Positions 6,936 through 12,201 of a stretch of 12,201 nt of DNA are shown in pieces. A program made the translations under genes and the position numbers. Each line of letters starts with the position of its first letter. The first letter of the stretch is position 1. Under the pieces are notes generated by a model, which searched no databases, was not told the DNA's origin, and worked only from the letters and a program-made list of their open reading frames with translations. The stretch is from JAEUNJ01 sp052035955 (lineage in GTDB: Bacteria > Pseudomonadota > Gammaproteobacteria > Burkholderiales > Rhodocyclaceae), in NCBI GenBank assembly GCA_052035955.1, contig JBPOHD010000142.1:1-12201 (forward strand). Direction: 5' to 3'.

Positions 6936-7762
6936 GATGGACTCCCCGTTGCGCCGCCGACAGGCGGTGCGGAAAGCATGCCTTCCTGCTGGCGGGCGGC
7001 CCGGCCGCGCGGTCCGTCGAAGAACTTCCGCACGGCGGCGTCGGTCGAGGCGGAAAGTTCGGCCATCGTGCCCAGGCCGCAGACGCGACCGTCGCCGAGC
7101 ACGGCGACCCGGTCGGCGACCTGCCACAGCAGGTCCAGGTCGTGGGTGATGATGACGATGGTCAGGCCGAACAGGTCGCGCAGCCTGCGCACCAGGTCGT
7201 CGACGCCGTCGGCGCTCTCCGGGTCGAGGCCGGCCGTCGGCTCGTCGAGGAACAGCAACTCCGGGTCCAGGGCGATGGCGCGGGCAAGGGAGGCGCGCTT
7301 CATCATGCCGCCGCTCAACTCGGCCGGGTACTGGGCGCCGACCTTGGGTTCGAGGCCGGCCAGCGATAGCTTCCAGGCGGCGATCTCGTCGATCAGCCCG
7401 TCGCCGAGTTCCGTGTGCTCGCGCAGGGGCAGGCCGACGTTTTCCTTGACCGTCAGCGAGCCGAACAGTCCGCCGTGCTGGAACATGACGCCCCAGCGCC
7501 GGCGCAAGGCCATCGCGGCCTCGCCGCCGATGTCTTTCAGGTCGACGCCGAGCACGCGGATCGAACCCGAGTCGGGCTCCTGGAGGAGGATCATCTCCCG
7601 CAGCAGGGTCGACTTGCCCGAGCCGCTGCCGCCGATCAGGGCGAAGATCTCGGCGCGCCTCACCTCCAGGTCGAGGTCCGCGTGCACGATGTGCTCGCCG
7701 AAGCGGGTCGACACCTTGCTCATGGCGATGACCGTTTCATGGGCTTCCGTGCCGGTGGCCAA
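6932..7762 (-). CDS. mlaF: MlaF-type ABC transporter ATPase (TTG start)
   Basis: Cytoplasmic ATPase driving the Mla-type phospholipid transporter. 276 residues with all ABC motifs: Walker A GGSGSGKST (44-52), Q-loop Q95 (VMFQHGGLF), signature LSGGMMKR (149-156), Walker B LLFLDEP (169-175), D-loop and switch H207 (ITHD). The EFALIGGSGSGKS-like start, HGGLFGSLTV and the methionine-rich signature are typical of the MlaF/Ttg2A group. The chosen start is TTG at 7762-7760, one nucleotide after the mlaE TGA. The first ATG (residue 14, MSKVSTRFG) would remove part of the first strand (ETVIAMSKV), so TTG fits the family better. No strong Shine-Dalgarno precedes it, so translation may depend on coupling to mlaE. 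The C-terminal tail (250-276) is unconserved; its TAG stop overlaps the mlaD start. Confidence 0.92.
   Translation of the reverse strand: MATGTEAHETVIAMSKVSTRFGEHIVHADLDLEVRRAEIFALIGGSGSGKSTLLREMILLQEPDSGSIRVLGVDLKDIGGEAAMALRRRWGVMFQHGGLFGSLTVKENVGLPLREHTELGDGLIDEIAAWKLSLAGLEPKVGAQYPAELSGGMMKRASLARAIALDPELLFLDEPTAGLDPESADGVDDLVRRLRDLFGLTIVIITHDLDLLWQVADRVAVLGDGRVCGLGTMAELSASTDAAVRKFFDGPRGRAARQQEGMLSAPPVGGATGSPS
6942..6947 (-). promoter_or_regulatory. Ribosome binding site deciding the mlaD start
   Basis: GGGGAG on the minus strand, with exactly 6 nt (TCCATC) before the ATA at 6935-6933. It supports initiation at this non-standard codon rather than far upstream inside mlaF. Confidence 0.6.
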
Positions 7763-7763
7763 G

Positions 7764-8894
7764 TCAGATATCCAGTGCGCTGAAGGCGACGGAGAACAGG
7801 GCGTCGGCGACGATCACCAGGAAGATGGACTGCACCACGCTGCGCGTGGTCTGGCGGCCGACGCTGTCGGCGCCGCCCCTGGTGCGAAAGCCCTGGTAAC
7901 AGCCCGTGATGGCGATGATCACCGCGAACACCGGGGCCTTGACGATGCCGGTCAGATAGGCGCTGACGCCGACGGCCTTCACGAAGCGGTCGAGGAATTC
8001 GGAGAATCCGACGCCGAGCTTGACCTGGGCCATGATCATGCCGCCGAAGACGCCGAGCACGTCGGCGAAGACCGTCAGCAGCGGCAGGACGACCAGGAGT
8101 GCGATCACCTTGGGCAGCACCAGCATTTCGAGGGGGGCGATGCCGAGGGTGCGCATGGCGTCGATCTCCTCGGTCACGGCCATGGTTCCGATCTGGGCGG
8201 CGTAGGCGGAGCCGGAACGGCCGGCGATGATGATCGCGGTGATCAGGGGGGCGAACTCGCGCAGCATGGACAGGCCCACGAGGTCGGCGACGAAGATGTT
8301 GGCACCGTAGCGCCGCAACTGGTCGGCCCCCTGGTAGGCGACCACGATGCCGAGCAGGAAGGAGAGCAGGCCGACGATGGGCAGGGCGTCGAAGCCGCCG
8401 CTGCGGATGTTGAACAGGACGGGGCGCCAGCGGAACCGCGACGGGTGGGCGAGGCATCCCGCCAGCGCCATGGCCGATTCGCCGATGAATCCGAGCAGGG
8501 CGAGCCCTTGCCGGCGCAGGGCGTCGGCAGCCTGGCCCAGGCCGGCCAGACCGAAAGGGGGAGCGGGCAGGGCCGGCGGCGGGGCGGCGGCCTGCTCGAC
8601 GGACGCCTTTGCGACGATGTCGAACAAGTGGGCGAACTCCGGCCGCAATCCGCCGATCGGGATACCCGTACCGTCGCGACCGAGACGGAGGGCCAGGCGA
8701 TGCAGCAGCCAGGCGCCGGCCGCATCGAGGGCGACGATGGCCGTTCCGTCGGCGGTCGTCGACGGTGTCGGCTTCAGGGCGTCGATGCGCCGCTGCATTC
8801 CGCCGATGCCGCGTGCCGTCCATGATCCCGACAAGGCAAGCCCGCCCGGCGTCGGCAGGGCAAATTCGGCGGGGAGTATCGGCGATGGGTCCAT
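7764..8894 (-). CDS. mlaE: MlaE-type ABC permease with N-terminal STAS domain
   Basis: Inner-membrane permease of the Mla-type phospholipid transporter. From the ATG at 8894-8892 it has 376 residues. Residues 10-95 form a STAS (MlaB-like) domain (LALSGSWTARGI, VALDAAGAWLLHRL, LRPEFAHLF). A proline/alanine linker follows (about 100-115), then the MlaE permease with membrane segments from about 165 to the end. Its conserved core is GVGLSMLREFAPL-like (VGLSMLREFAPLITA), IIIAGRSGSAYAAQIGTM and TEEIDAMRTLGI. The fused STAS domain replaces a separate mlaB gene. GTG three codons upstream (VTSM) is an alternative start. The frame stays open to 9521, but that extension overlaps the DUF2789 gene and looks non-native. 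No clear Shine-Dalgarno is present. A TACACT -10-like hexamer lies only 14 nt before the ATG, so the leader could be very short. Confidence 0.92.
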   Translation of the reverse strand: MDPSPILPAEFALPTPGGLALSGSWTARGIGGMQRRIDALKPTPSTTADGTAIVALDAAGAWLLHRLALRLGRDGTGIPIGGLRPEFAHLFDIVAKASVEQAAAPPPALPAPPFGLAGLGQAADALRRQGLALLGFIGESAMALAGCLAHPSRFRWRPVLFNIRSGGFDALPIVGLLSFLLGIVVAYQGADQLRRYGANIFVADLVGLSMLREFAPLITAIIIAGRSGSAYAAQIGTMAVTEEIDAMRTLGIAPLEMLVLPKVIALLVVLPLLTVFADVLGVFGGMIMAQVKLGVGFSEFLDRFVKAVGVSAYLTGIVKAPVFAVIIAITGCYQGFRTRGGADSVGRQTTRSVVQSIFLVIVADALFSVAFSALDI

Positions 8895-9090
8895 GGAGGT
8901 CACCGAGTGTAGGCAAGCGCCTCCGATTAGTTCGTGCGCCAGCGCACAGATGCGCCGGGATGCCAGCCGGACAATGCCGTTCGGGACGCGCAATGGCTTC
9001 CGTTCGCACACGGGCCGGCGATGGGCCGAGGCTCGACATGCAGACATGGATTGGGCGGCGTCCCGGCACCGGCGGAAAGCCCTGCCGGAC
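8895..9090. other. Divergent intergenic region between mlaE and the DUF2789 gene
   Basis: About 200 bp with no supported gene. It must hold the promoters of the minus-strand mla operon and possibly of the plus-strand DUF2789 gene. The only hint is TACACT on the minus strand (8913-8908), without a convincing -35 element. Confidence 0.4.
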
Positions 9091-9095
9091 GGGAG
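9091..9095 (+). promoter_or_regulatory. Ribosome binding site of the DUF2789 gene
   Basis: GGGAG lies 6 nt before the ATG at 9102. An in-frame ATG at 9096 directly abuts it and is too close to be used. Confidence 0.6.
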
Positions 9096-9101
9096 ATGTT
9101 G

Positions 9102-9368
9102 ATGGAATTGGCGGTACGCGACATGGGCAGCCTGTTTGCGCAACTGGGCAAGGCGAACGATGCGAAAGCCATCGCGCTCTTCATCGAGTCGCACGGCCCC
9201 CTCGGCCGCGAGGTTCTCCTGCACGAGGCAGGCTTCTGGACCCTTTCCCAGGCGAACTTCCTGCGCGAAGCCATTCTCGACGACGCCAATTGGGCCGGCG
9301 TCGTCGACGCGCTGAATGCGGAGTTGCACGCCGCATCGGGAACCCTCTCGTCGAGGGACATCCCGTGA
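9102..9368 (+). CDS. DUF2789 family protein
   Basis: 88-residue soluble protein, recognised as DUF2789 from the order of its conserved parts: MGSLFAQLGKANDAKAIALFIESHGPL, then HEAGFWTLSQANFLREAI and LDDANWAGVVDALNAEL. The family is short (about 75-80 residues), so the length fits, with a small tail after the last helix. No enzyme motif, signal peptide or membrane segment is present, and the family has no known function that I can state. Known members are from Gamma- and Betaproteobacteria (recollection), which supports the assignment of this part of the window. The start at 9102 is set by the GGGAG ribosome binding site. It is divergent from the mla operon. Confidence 0.85.
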   Translation: MELAVRDMGSLFAQLGKANDAKAIALFIESHGPLGREVLLHEAGFWTLSQANFLREAILDDANWAGVVDALNAELHAASGTLSSRDIP

Positions 9369-9535
9369 GGCCCGGGTATCGGCGATTCGCGCCTTGCCCG
9401 CCGCCCCACCCTGACGTCGCGCCGGCATGAATGCGAAGTCGAATCCGGCCGGCATATCTCCAACAAGCCAGCGGTGGCGCAGCGGACCCGGCGTCAAGCC
9501 ACCCGCAGCCGCCGGCACCACCGGGCATCGCTACC

Positions 9536-9829
9536 ATGATGGACAATAGTGGCTTCACGGTTGAAATGGCTCAGGAGTTCCACCGTCGCATCGCGGCGAT
9601 CATCGTCACCGTGCAAGCCGGAATCTGGCAAGCCGGGGTCCACGATATCCTCGGCCATGCCACGGACTTCGGGTTCGGCCAGGGTCGCGGGCTGCAGACC
9701 CTGGACCTCAAGACCAGCCATCGGACGGCCTACGTACGGCTGTATTGGGAGACCATCCTCGGCGATGCCGCCGCCGACCGGCAACTGGTGGAAGATGCGA
9801 TCAACGGTGCGATCAACAAACTGACCTGA
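9536..9829 (+). CDS. Hypothetical protein, 97 residues
   Basis: Not recognised. The start is put at the first of two adjacent ATG codons (9536, 9539), because the upstream part of the open frame (from 9431) is low-quality Pro/Ala/Ser sequence. The protein is soluble with no signal peptide. It begins with a predicted helix (TVEMAQEFHRRIAAIIVTVQAGIW), has a glycine-rich middle (GHATDFGFGQGRGLQTLDLK), a YVRLYWETILG segment and a helical end (RQLVEDAINGAINKL). Balanced amino acid composition, unlike the arginine/proline-rich non-coding frames around it, is the main reason to accept it. No good Shine-Dalgarno is seen. It follows the DUF2789 gene by 167 nt in the same direction. Confidence 0.6.
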   Translation: MMDNSGFTVEMAQEFHRRIAAIIVTVQAGIWQAGVHDILGHATDFGFGQGRGLQTLDLKTSHRTAYVRLYWETILGDAAADRQLVEDAINGAINKLT

Positions 9830-10177
9830 GGCGGCTCAGACGCCCTCCTTGACGATCTCGGCGACGGACGATCGCGGGTCGGGGATGCTGGAGACGGGAC
9901 CCGGAGGCCCAGGTGCGCGCGTTTGCCCTCGCAGCTCTTCCCCCGCCCTCGGTCCCGCGCGGGGAATGCGCACGACCCAACTGGCAAGACAGCATGGCGA
10001 CAAACTCGGACAAAAGTGGCTCGTCGATGGTATTCCACGCCTCGTGATCCGCCGTCGGCGTTGGAGTCATCTTCGATCTGGCCGGATTTGCCGCCTTTTT
10101 GGGAGGCGGGGTGCGGTGGCAGCGGGACGATGCTCGGGGCATCCATGTCGGCTGCGGCAGCGTTTGCCCCGCGGGCG
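9830..10177. other. Gene-free stretch between the hypothetical gene and the PEP-CTERM gene
   Basis: About 350 bp. All open frames here are rich in Arg/Pro/Ser/Ala and resemble no family I know. A 6-bp hairpin CCGCCT/AGGCGG (10091-10109) occurs without a T tract. I see no tRNA, repeat or promoter that I can support. Confidence 0.5.
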
Positions 10178-10202
10178 AAAAAAACGGGGCCGAAGCCCCG
10201 TT
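10178..10202 (-). terminator. Intrinsic terminator of the PEP-CTERM gene
   Basis: On the minus strand: AACGGGGC, loop TTCG, GCCCCGTT, with a run of seven T in total at the end (10184-10178). The 8-bp perfect stem closed by a stable UUCG loop, 19 nt after the stop codon, is a textbook rho-independent terminator. Confidence 0.93.
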
Positions 10203-10221
10203 GGTCCGCGTGCGATCCGGC

Positions 10222-10782
10222 TTATTGCTTGCGGCGGCGCGCGATGGCGCCCATGAGGCCGAGGCCGGCCAGCATCATCGCGTAGGTTTCCGGCTCGGGC
10301 ACGGCCGACACGTTGAACACGACCTGGTCGCCGCGGTTGAAATGGACCCCCTGCCAATCCACGGCCACGCTGTTCGCATTGAAGGTCACGTTGGCGGCCG
10401 AGAAGCCGGGCACGACGCTGGAGGGGTCCAGGCTCACGCTGGTAAGGGGCGTGGAGAAGGTCAGCAGGTTGCCGTTGGTGATGAACAGGCCGCCGCTGTT
10501 CAGGGAAACGTCGGACGGGCTCCAATCCGTGTTGCTCAGATAGGTGTAGGTGATCTTCGTGTCGGTGACGGTGATGTCGTAGTAGTCGAAGAACTGCGCG
10601 TGGGCGCCGCCGTCGGCGACGAAGCTGGTCGGCGATCCGGTGCCGTCGTAGGCACCGCCGTAGGCGTAGTACTGGACGTCGACGGTGCTGCCCAGCAGGC
10701 CGGCCTGGGCCTGGCCGGCGAGGCTCAGGGCGGCGAAGGCGGCGCTGACGACGAGGGCGGTCTTTCTGATGCTGAATGTCAT
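10222..10782 (-). CDS. PEP-CTERM sorting-domain exported protein
   Basis: 186 residues. The N-terminus is a Sec signal peptide (MTFSIRKTALVVSAAFAALS, cleavage probably after AGQAQA). The middle is rich in Gly, Ser, Thr, Asn, Asp and aromatic residues with beta-strand character and no enzyme motif. The C-terminus is a complete PEP-CTERM signal: VPEPETYAMMLAGLGLMGAIARRRKQ (PEP motif, hydrophobic helix, basic tail). Such proteins are processed by exosortase (EpsH/XrtA) in exopolysaccharide-producing Gram-negatives. No exosortase gene is in the window, so it must be encoded elsewhere. The start at 10782 is chosen for its ribosome binding site and because the signal peptide begins there. The frame is open to 10845 upstream, but that adds a non-signal stretch. 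It is divergent from pyrG. Confidence 0.92.
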   Translation of the reverse strand: MTFSIRKTALVVSAAFAALSLAGQAQAGLLGSTVDVQYYAYGGAYDGTGSPTSFVADGGAHAQFFDYYDITVTDTKITYTYLSNTDWSPSDVSLNSGGLFITNGNLLTFSTPLTSVSLDPSSVVPGFSAANVTFNANSVAVDWQGVHFNRGDQVVFNVSAVPEPETYAMMLAGLGLMGAIARRRKQ

Positions 10783-10788
10783 TTGGTT

Positions 10789-10794
10789 CTCCCT
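10789..10794 (-). promoter_or_regulatory. Ribosome binding site of the PEP-CTERM gene
   Basis: AGGGAG on the minus strand, 6 nt before the ATG at 10782. It decides this start over the in-frame upstream ATG at 10845. Confidence 0.65.
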
Positions 10795-10859
10795 GAGACG
10801 ATGGTTAGGATCGGTACTGTGCCGGACGTATTGGACCGTCTTCACCGCGTTGGCGACAA

Positions 10860-10875
10860 TAGTACTTTCGGACTA
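10860..10875. promoter_or_regulatory. Possible operator: 16-bp imperfect dyad upstream of the PEP-CTERM gene
   Basis: TAGTACTTTCGGACTA has arms TAGTAC/GGACTA around TTTC, matching at 5 of 6 symmetric pairs. It lies 78-93 nt before the PEP-CTERM ATG, a usual place for an activator or repressor site, in the only AT-rich part of the intergenic region. The regulator is not known. Confidence 0.3.
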
Positions 10876-10996
10876 ATCGGGCGCGATTTCCGTGACCTCG
10901 TTCACGGTGGCGTTCGATCTTGCGCGTTGCGGCGCCGGCATGGGCTGCGATGGATGGCTGCCGGCGGGAACGGGTGCCGGCTTTCGCGGCGGCGGT

Positions 10997-11025
10997 TTGA
11001 GCGCCCGCCCGCTTTCGGCTATCAT
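10997..11025 (+). promoter_or_regulatory. Probable sigma-70 promoter of pyrG
   Basis: TTGAGC (-35, 10997-11002) and TATCAT (-10, 11020-11025) are separated by a 17-bp spacer. Transcription would start near 11032, giving a leader of only about 20 nt before the ATG at 11051. Confidence 0.6.
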
Positions 11026-11050
11026 TTGGCTTTCCCGCACCCGCTTTCCC

Positions 11051-12201
11051 ATGACCAAATACGTCTTCGTCACGGGTGGTGTCGTGTCCAGTCTGGGCAA
11101 AGGCATCGCCGCCGCGTCCCTGGGCGCCATCCTCGAGTCCCGCAGCATCAAGGTCACCCACCTCAAGCTCGATCCCTACATCAACGTGGATCCGGGGACC
11201 ATGTCCCCCTTCCAGCACGGCGAGGTCTTCGTCACCGAGGACGGCGCCGAGACCGATCTGGACCTGGGCCACTACGAGCGCTTCACCAGCGCCAAGATGA
11301 GCAAGCGCAACAACTTCACGACCGGACAGATCTACGAGTCCGTGATCAAGAAGGAGCGGCGCGGCGAATACCTGGGCAAGACCGTCCAGGTCATTCCGCA
11401 CATCACGGACGAGATCAAGCTCTATCTCAAGCGCGGCGCCGAGGGCGCCGACGTGGCCATCGTCGAGGTCGGCGGCACGGTGGGGGACATCGAGTCGCTG
11501 CCCTTCCTGGAGGCCATCCGCCAGATGGGCATCGAGGAGGGTCGCCAGAACACCTGCTACATCCACCTGACCCTGCTGCCCTGGATCGCCGCCGCCGGCG
11601 AGCTGAAGACCAAACCGACCCAGCACTCGGTCAAGGAATTGCGCGAGATCGGCATCCAGCCCGACGTGTTGCTCTGCCGGGCCGACCGCCCGGTGCCGGA
11701 CGACGAGCGCAAGAAGATCGCGCTCTTCACCAACGTGCAGCCGGAAGGCGTCATCTCGGTGACGGATTCGGATTCGATCTACAAGATCCCCGCCATGCTG
11801 CACGACCAGATGCTCGACGAGATCGTCTGCCACAAGCTGGGCATCCTGGCGCGGGCGGCCGACCTGTCGATCTGGAAGAAGCTGGTCGATGCCCTCGAAC
11901 ATCCCCAGGCGACGGTCGAGATCGCCTTCGTCGGCAAGTACGTGGATCTGACCGAGTCCTACAAGTCCCTGACCGAAGCCCTGAGCCACGCCGGCATGCA
12001 CACACGCAGCCGGGTGAACATCCATTACGTCGATTCCGAGGGCATCGAGCGCGACGGCGTCGGCGCCCTCAAGCGCATGGACGCCATCCTCGTTCCGGGC
12101 GGCTTCGGCAAGCGCGGCACGGAAGGCAAGATCGCCGCCATCCGCTTTGCGCGCGAGAACAAGGTGCCCTACCTGGGCATCTGCCTCGGCATGCAGCTGG
12201 C
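11051..12201 (+). CDS. pyrG: CTP synthase (3' end outside window)
   Basis: Makes CTP from UTP, ATP and glutamine in the cytoplasm; last step of de novo pyrimidine synthesis. 383 complete codons of about 545 are present. The N-terminal synthetase domain shows MTKYVFVTGGVVSSLGKGI (P-loop), HLKLDPYINVDPGTMSP, GHYERF, VQVIPHITDEIK, EVGGTVGDIES and KPTQHSVKELR. The glutaminase domain begins near residue 290 (EIAFVGKYVDLTESYKS) and is cut just after GICLGMQL, whose Cys378 (codon 12182-12184) is the nucleophile. No frameshift or missing residue is seen. The start is fixed by family alignment. No Shine-Dalgarno is visible (CCGCTTTCCC precedes the ATG), and with the promoter at 10997 the leader is very short. 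It is divergent from the PEP-CTERM gene. Confidence 0.98.
   Translation, partial: MTKYVFVTGGVVSSLGKGIAAASLGAILESRSIKVTHLKLDPYINVDPGTMSPFQHGEVFVTEDGAETDLDLGHYERFTSAKMSKRNNFTTGQIYESVIKKERRGEYLGKTVQVIPHITDEIKLYLKRGAEGADVAIVEVGGTVGDIESLPFLEAIRQMGIEEGRQNTCYIHLTLLPWIAAAGELKTKPTQHSVKELREIGIQPDVLLCRADRPVPDDERKKIALFTNVQPEGVISVTDSDSIYKIPAMLHDQMLDEIVCHKLGILARAADLSIWKKLVDALEHPQATVEIAFVGKYVDLTESYKSLTEALSHAGMHTRSRVNIHYVDSEGIERDGVGALKRMDAILVPGGFGKRGTEGKIAAIRFARENKVPYLGICLGMQL

Noticed and set aside
6936..7127. Upstream extension of mlaD to the ATG at 7127
   Set aside because: These codons overlap the mlaF coding region and read as Arg-rich filler before the normal MlaD N-terminal helix.
5907..8825. 972-codon plus-strand open frame opposite the mla operon
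   Set aside because: It is the antisense of mlaD, mlaF and mlaE, which have complete family motifs; its own product is compositionally abnormal (Asp/Glu/Gly/Arg/Gln rich).
8895..9521. Upstream extension of mlaE to 9521
   Set aside because: It runs antisense through the DUF2789 gene and has no family similarity; the STAS domain starts just after the ATG at 8894.
10091..10109. Hairpin CCGCCT/AGGCGG as a terminator of the 97-residue gene
   Set aside because: Six-bp stem, no T tract after it, and more than 260 nt from the stop codon.
9813..10142. Minus-strand open frame with a partly protein-like piece (EAWNTIDEPLLSEFVAML)
   Set aside because: The rest is Arg/Pro/Ser-rich, no ribosome binding site, no recognised family; not enough to call a gene or a remnant.
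10805..12025. 406-codon minus-strand open frame opposite pyrG
   Set aside because: Shadow of pyrG, which has every CTP synthase motif on the plus strand.

Overview
The window is high-GC bacterial DNA that appears to come from two different sources. Bases 1 to about 2210 hold the 3' three-quarters of an alanyl-tRNA synthetase gene (alaS) followed by a repeat- and palindrome-rich non-coding tail. Its wording (for example QAGSLVAPDRLRFDF and GGGGGGRPNLAQAGG) and its short CCAATCTACC-type repeats recall Chloroflexota/Anaerolineae, not Proteobacteria. From about 2215 to the end the content is that of a Gram-negative betaproteobacterium, perhaps Rhodocyclales-like: outer-membrane lipoproteins, an Mla/MCE lipid transport operon, a DUF2789 protein, a PEP-CTERM protein and pyrG. 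The join falls at the 5' end of a NodT-type outer-membrane efflux gene that has lost its N-terminal coding part. A chimeric (metagenomic) assembly or a recombination scar is likely. Both taxonomic readings are made from recognition of sequence style; no search was run.

Layout. 1-1965 (+): alaS, 5' end outside the window, with an odd in-frame repeat insert inside the editing domain. 1966-2211: no gene, but a diverged 46-bp direct repeat, a long inverted repeat with 22-bp arms, and a second 10-bp-arm hairpin. 2212-3351 (+): N-terminally truncated NodT/OprM-like efflux channel. 3477-3785 (+): small collagen-like lipoprotein. 3844-5238 (+): phospholipase D/cardiolipin synthase-like lipoprotein with two HKD motifs. 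Facing these on the minus strand, 8894 down to 5287, is a compact four-gene operon: STAS-MlaE permease, MlaF ATPase, MlaD (MCE) protein and a PqiC-like auxiliary lipoprotein. Spacings are 1 nt or 4-nt overlaps, and the mlaD gene has no usual start codon, apparently starting at ATA. 9102-9368 (+): DUF2789 protein. 9536-9829 (+): unrecognised 97-residue protein. 9830-10177: no gene seen. 10222-10782 (-): PEP-CTERM sorted exported protein with a clear intrinsic terminator. 11051 to the right edge (+): pyrG (CTP synthase), cut just after its glutaminase nucleophile cysteine.

How the genes fit together. The centre of the window is an envelope-lipid neighbourhood. The Mla-type ABC system moves phospholipids between inner and outer membranes. 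The PqiC-like lipoprotein probably sits at the outer-membrane end. The convergent phospholipase D-like lipoprotein could make or remodel cardiolipin or related lipids at the envelope. alaS and pyrG are housekeeping genes. I saw no tRNA, rRNA, CRISPR array, transposase or prophage gene.
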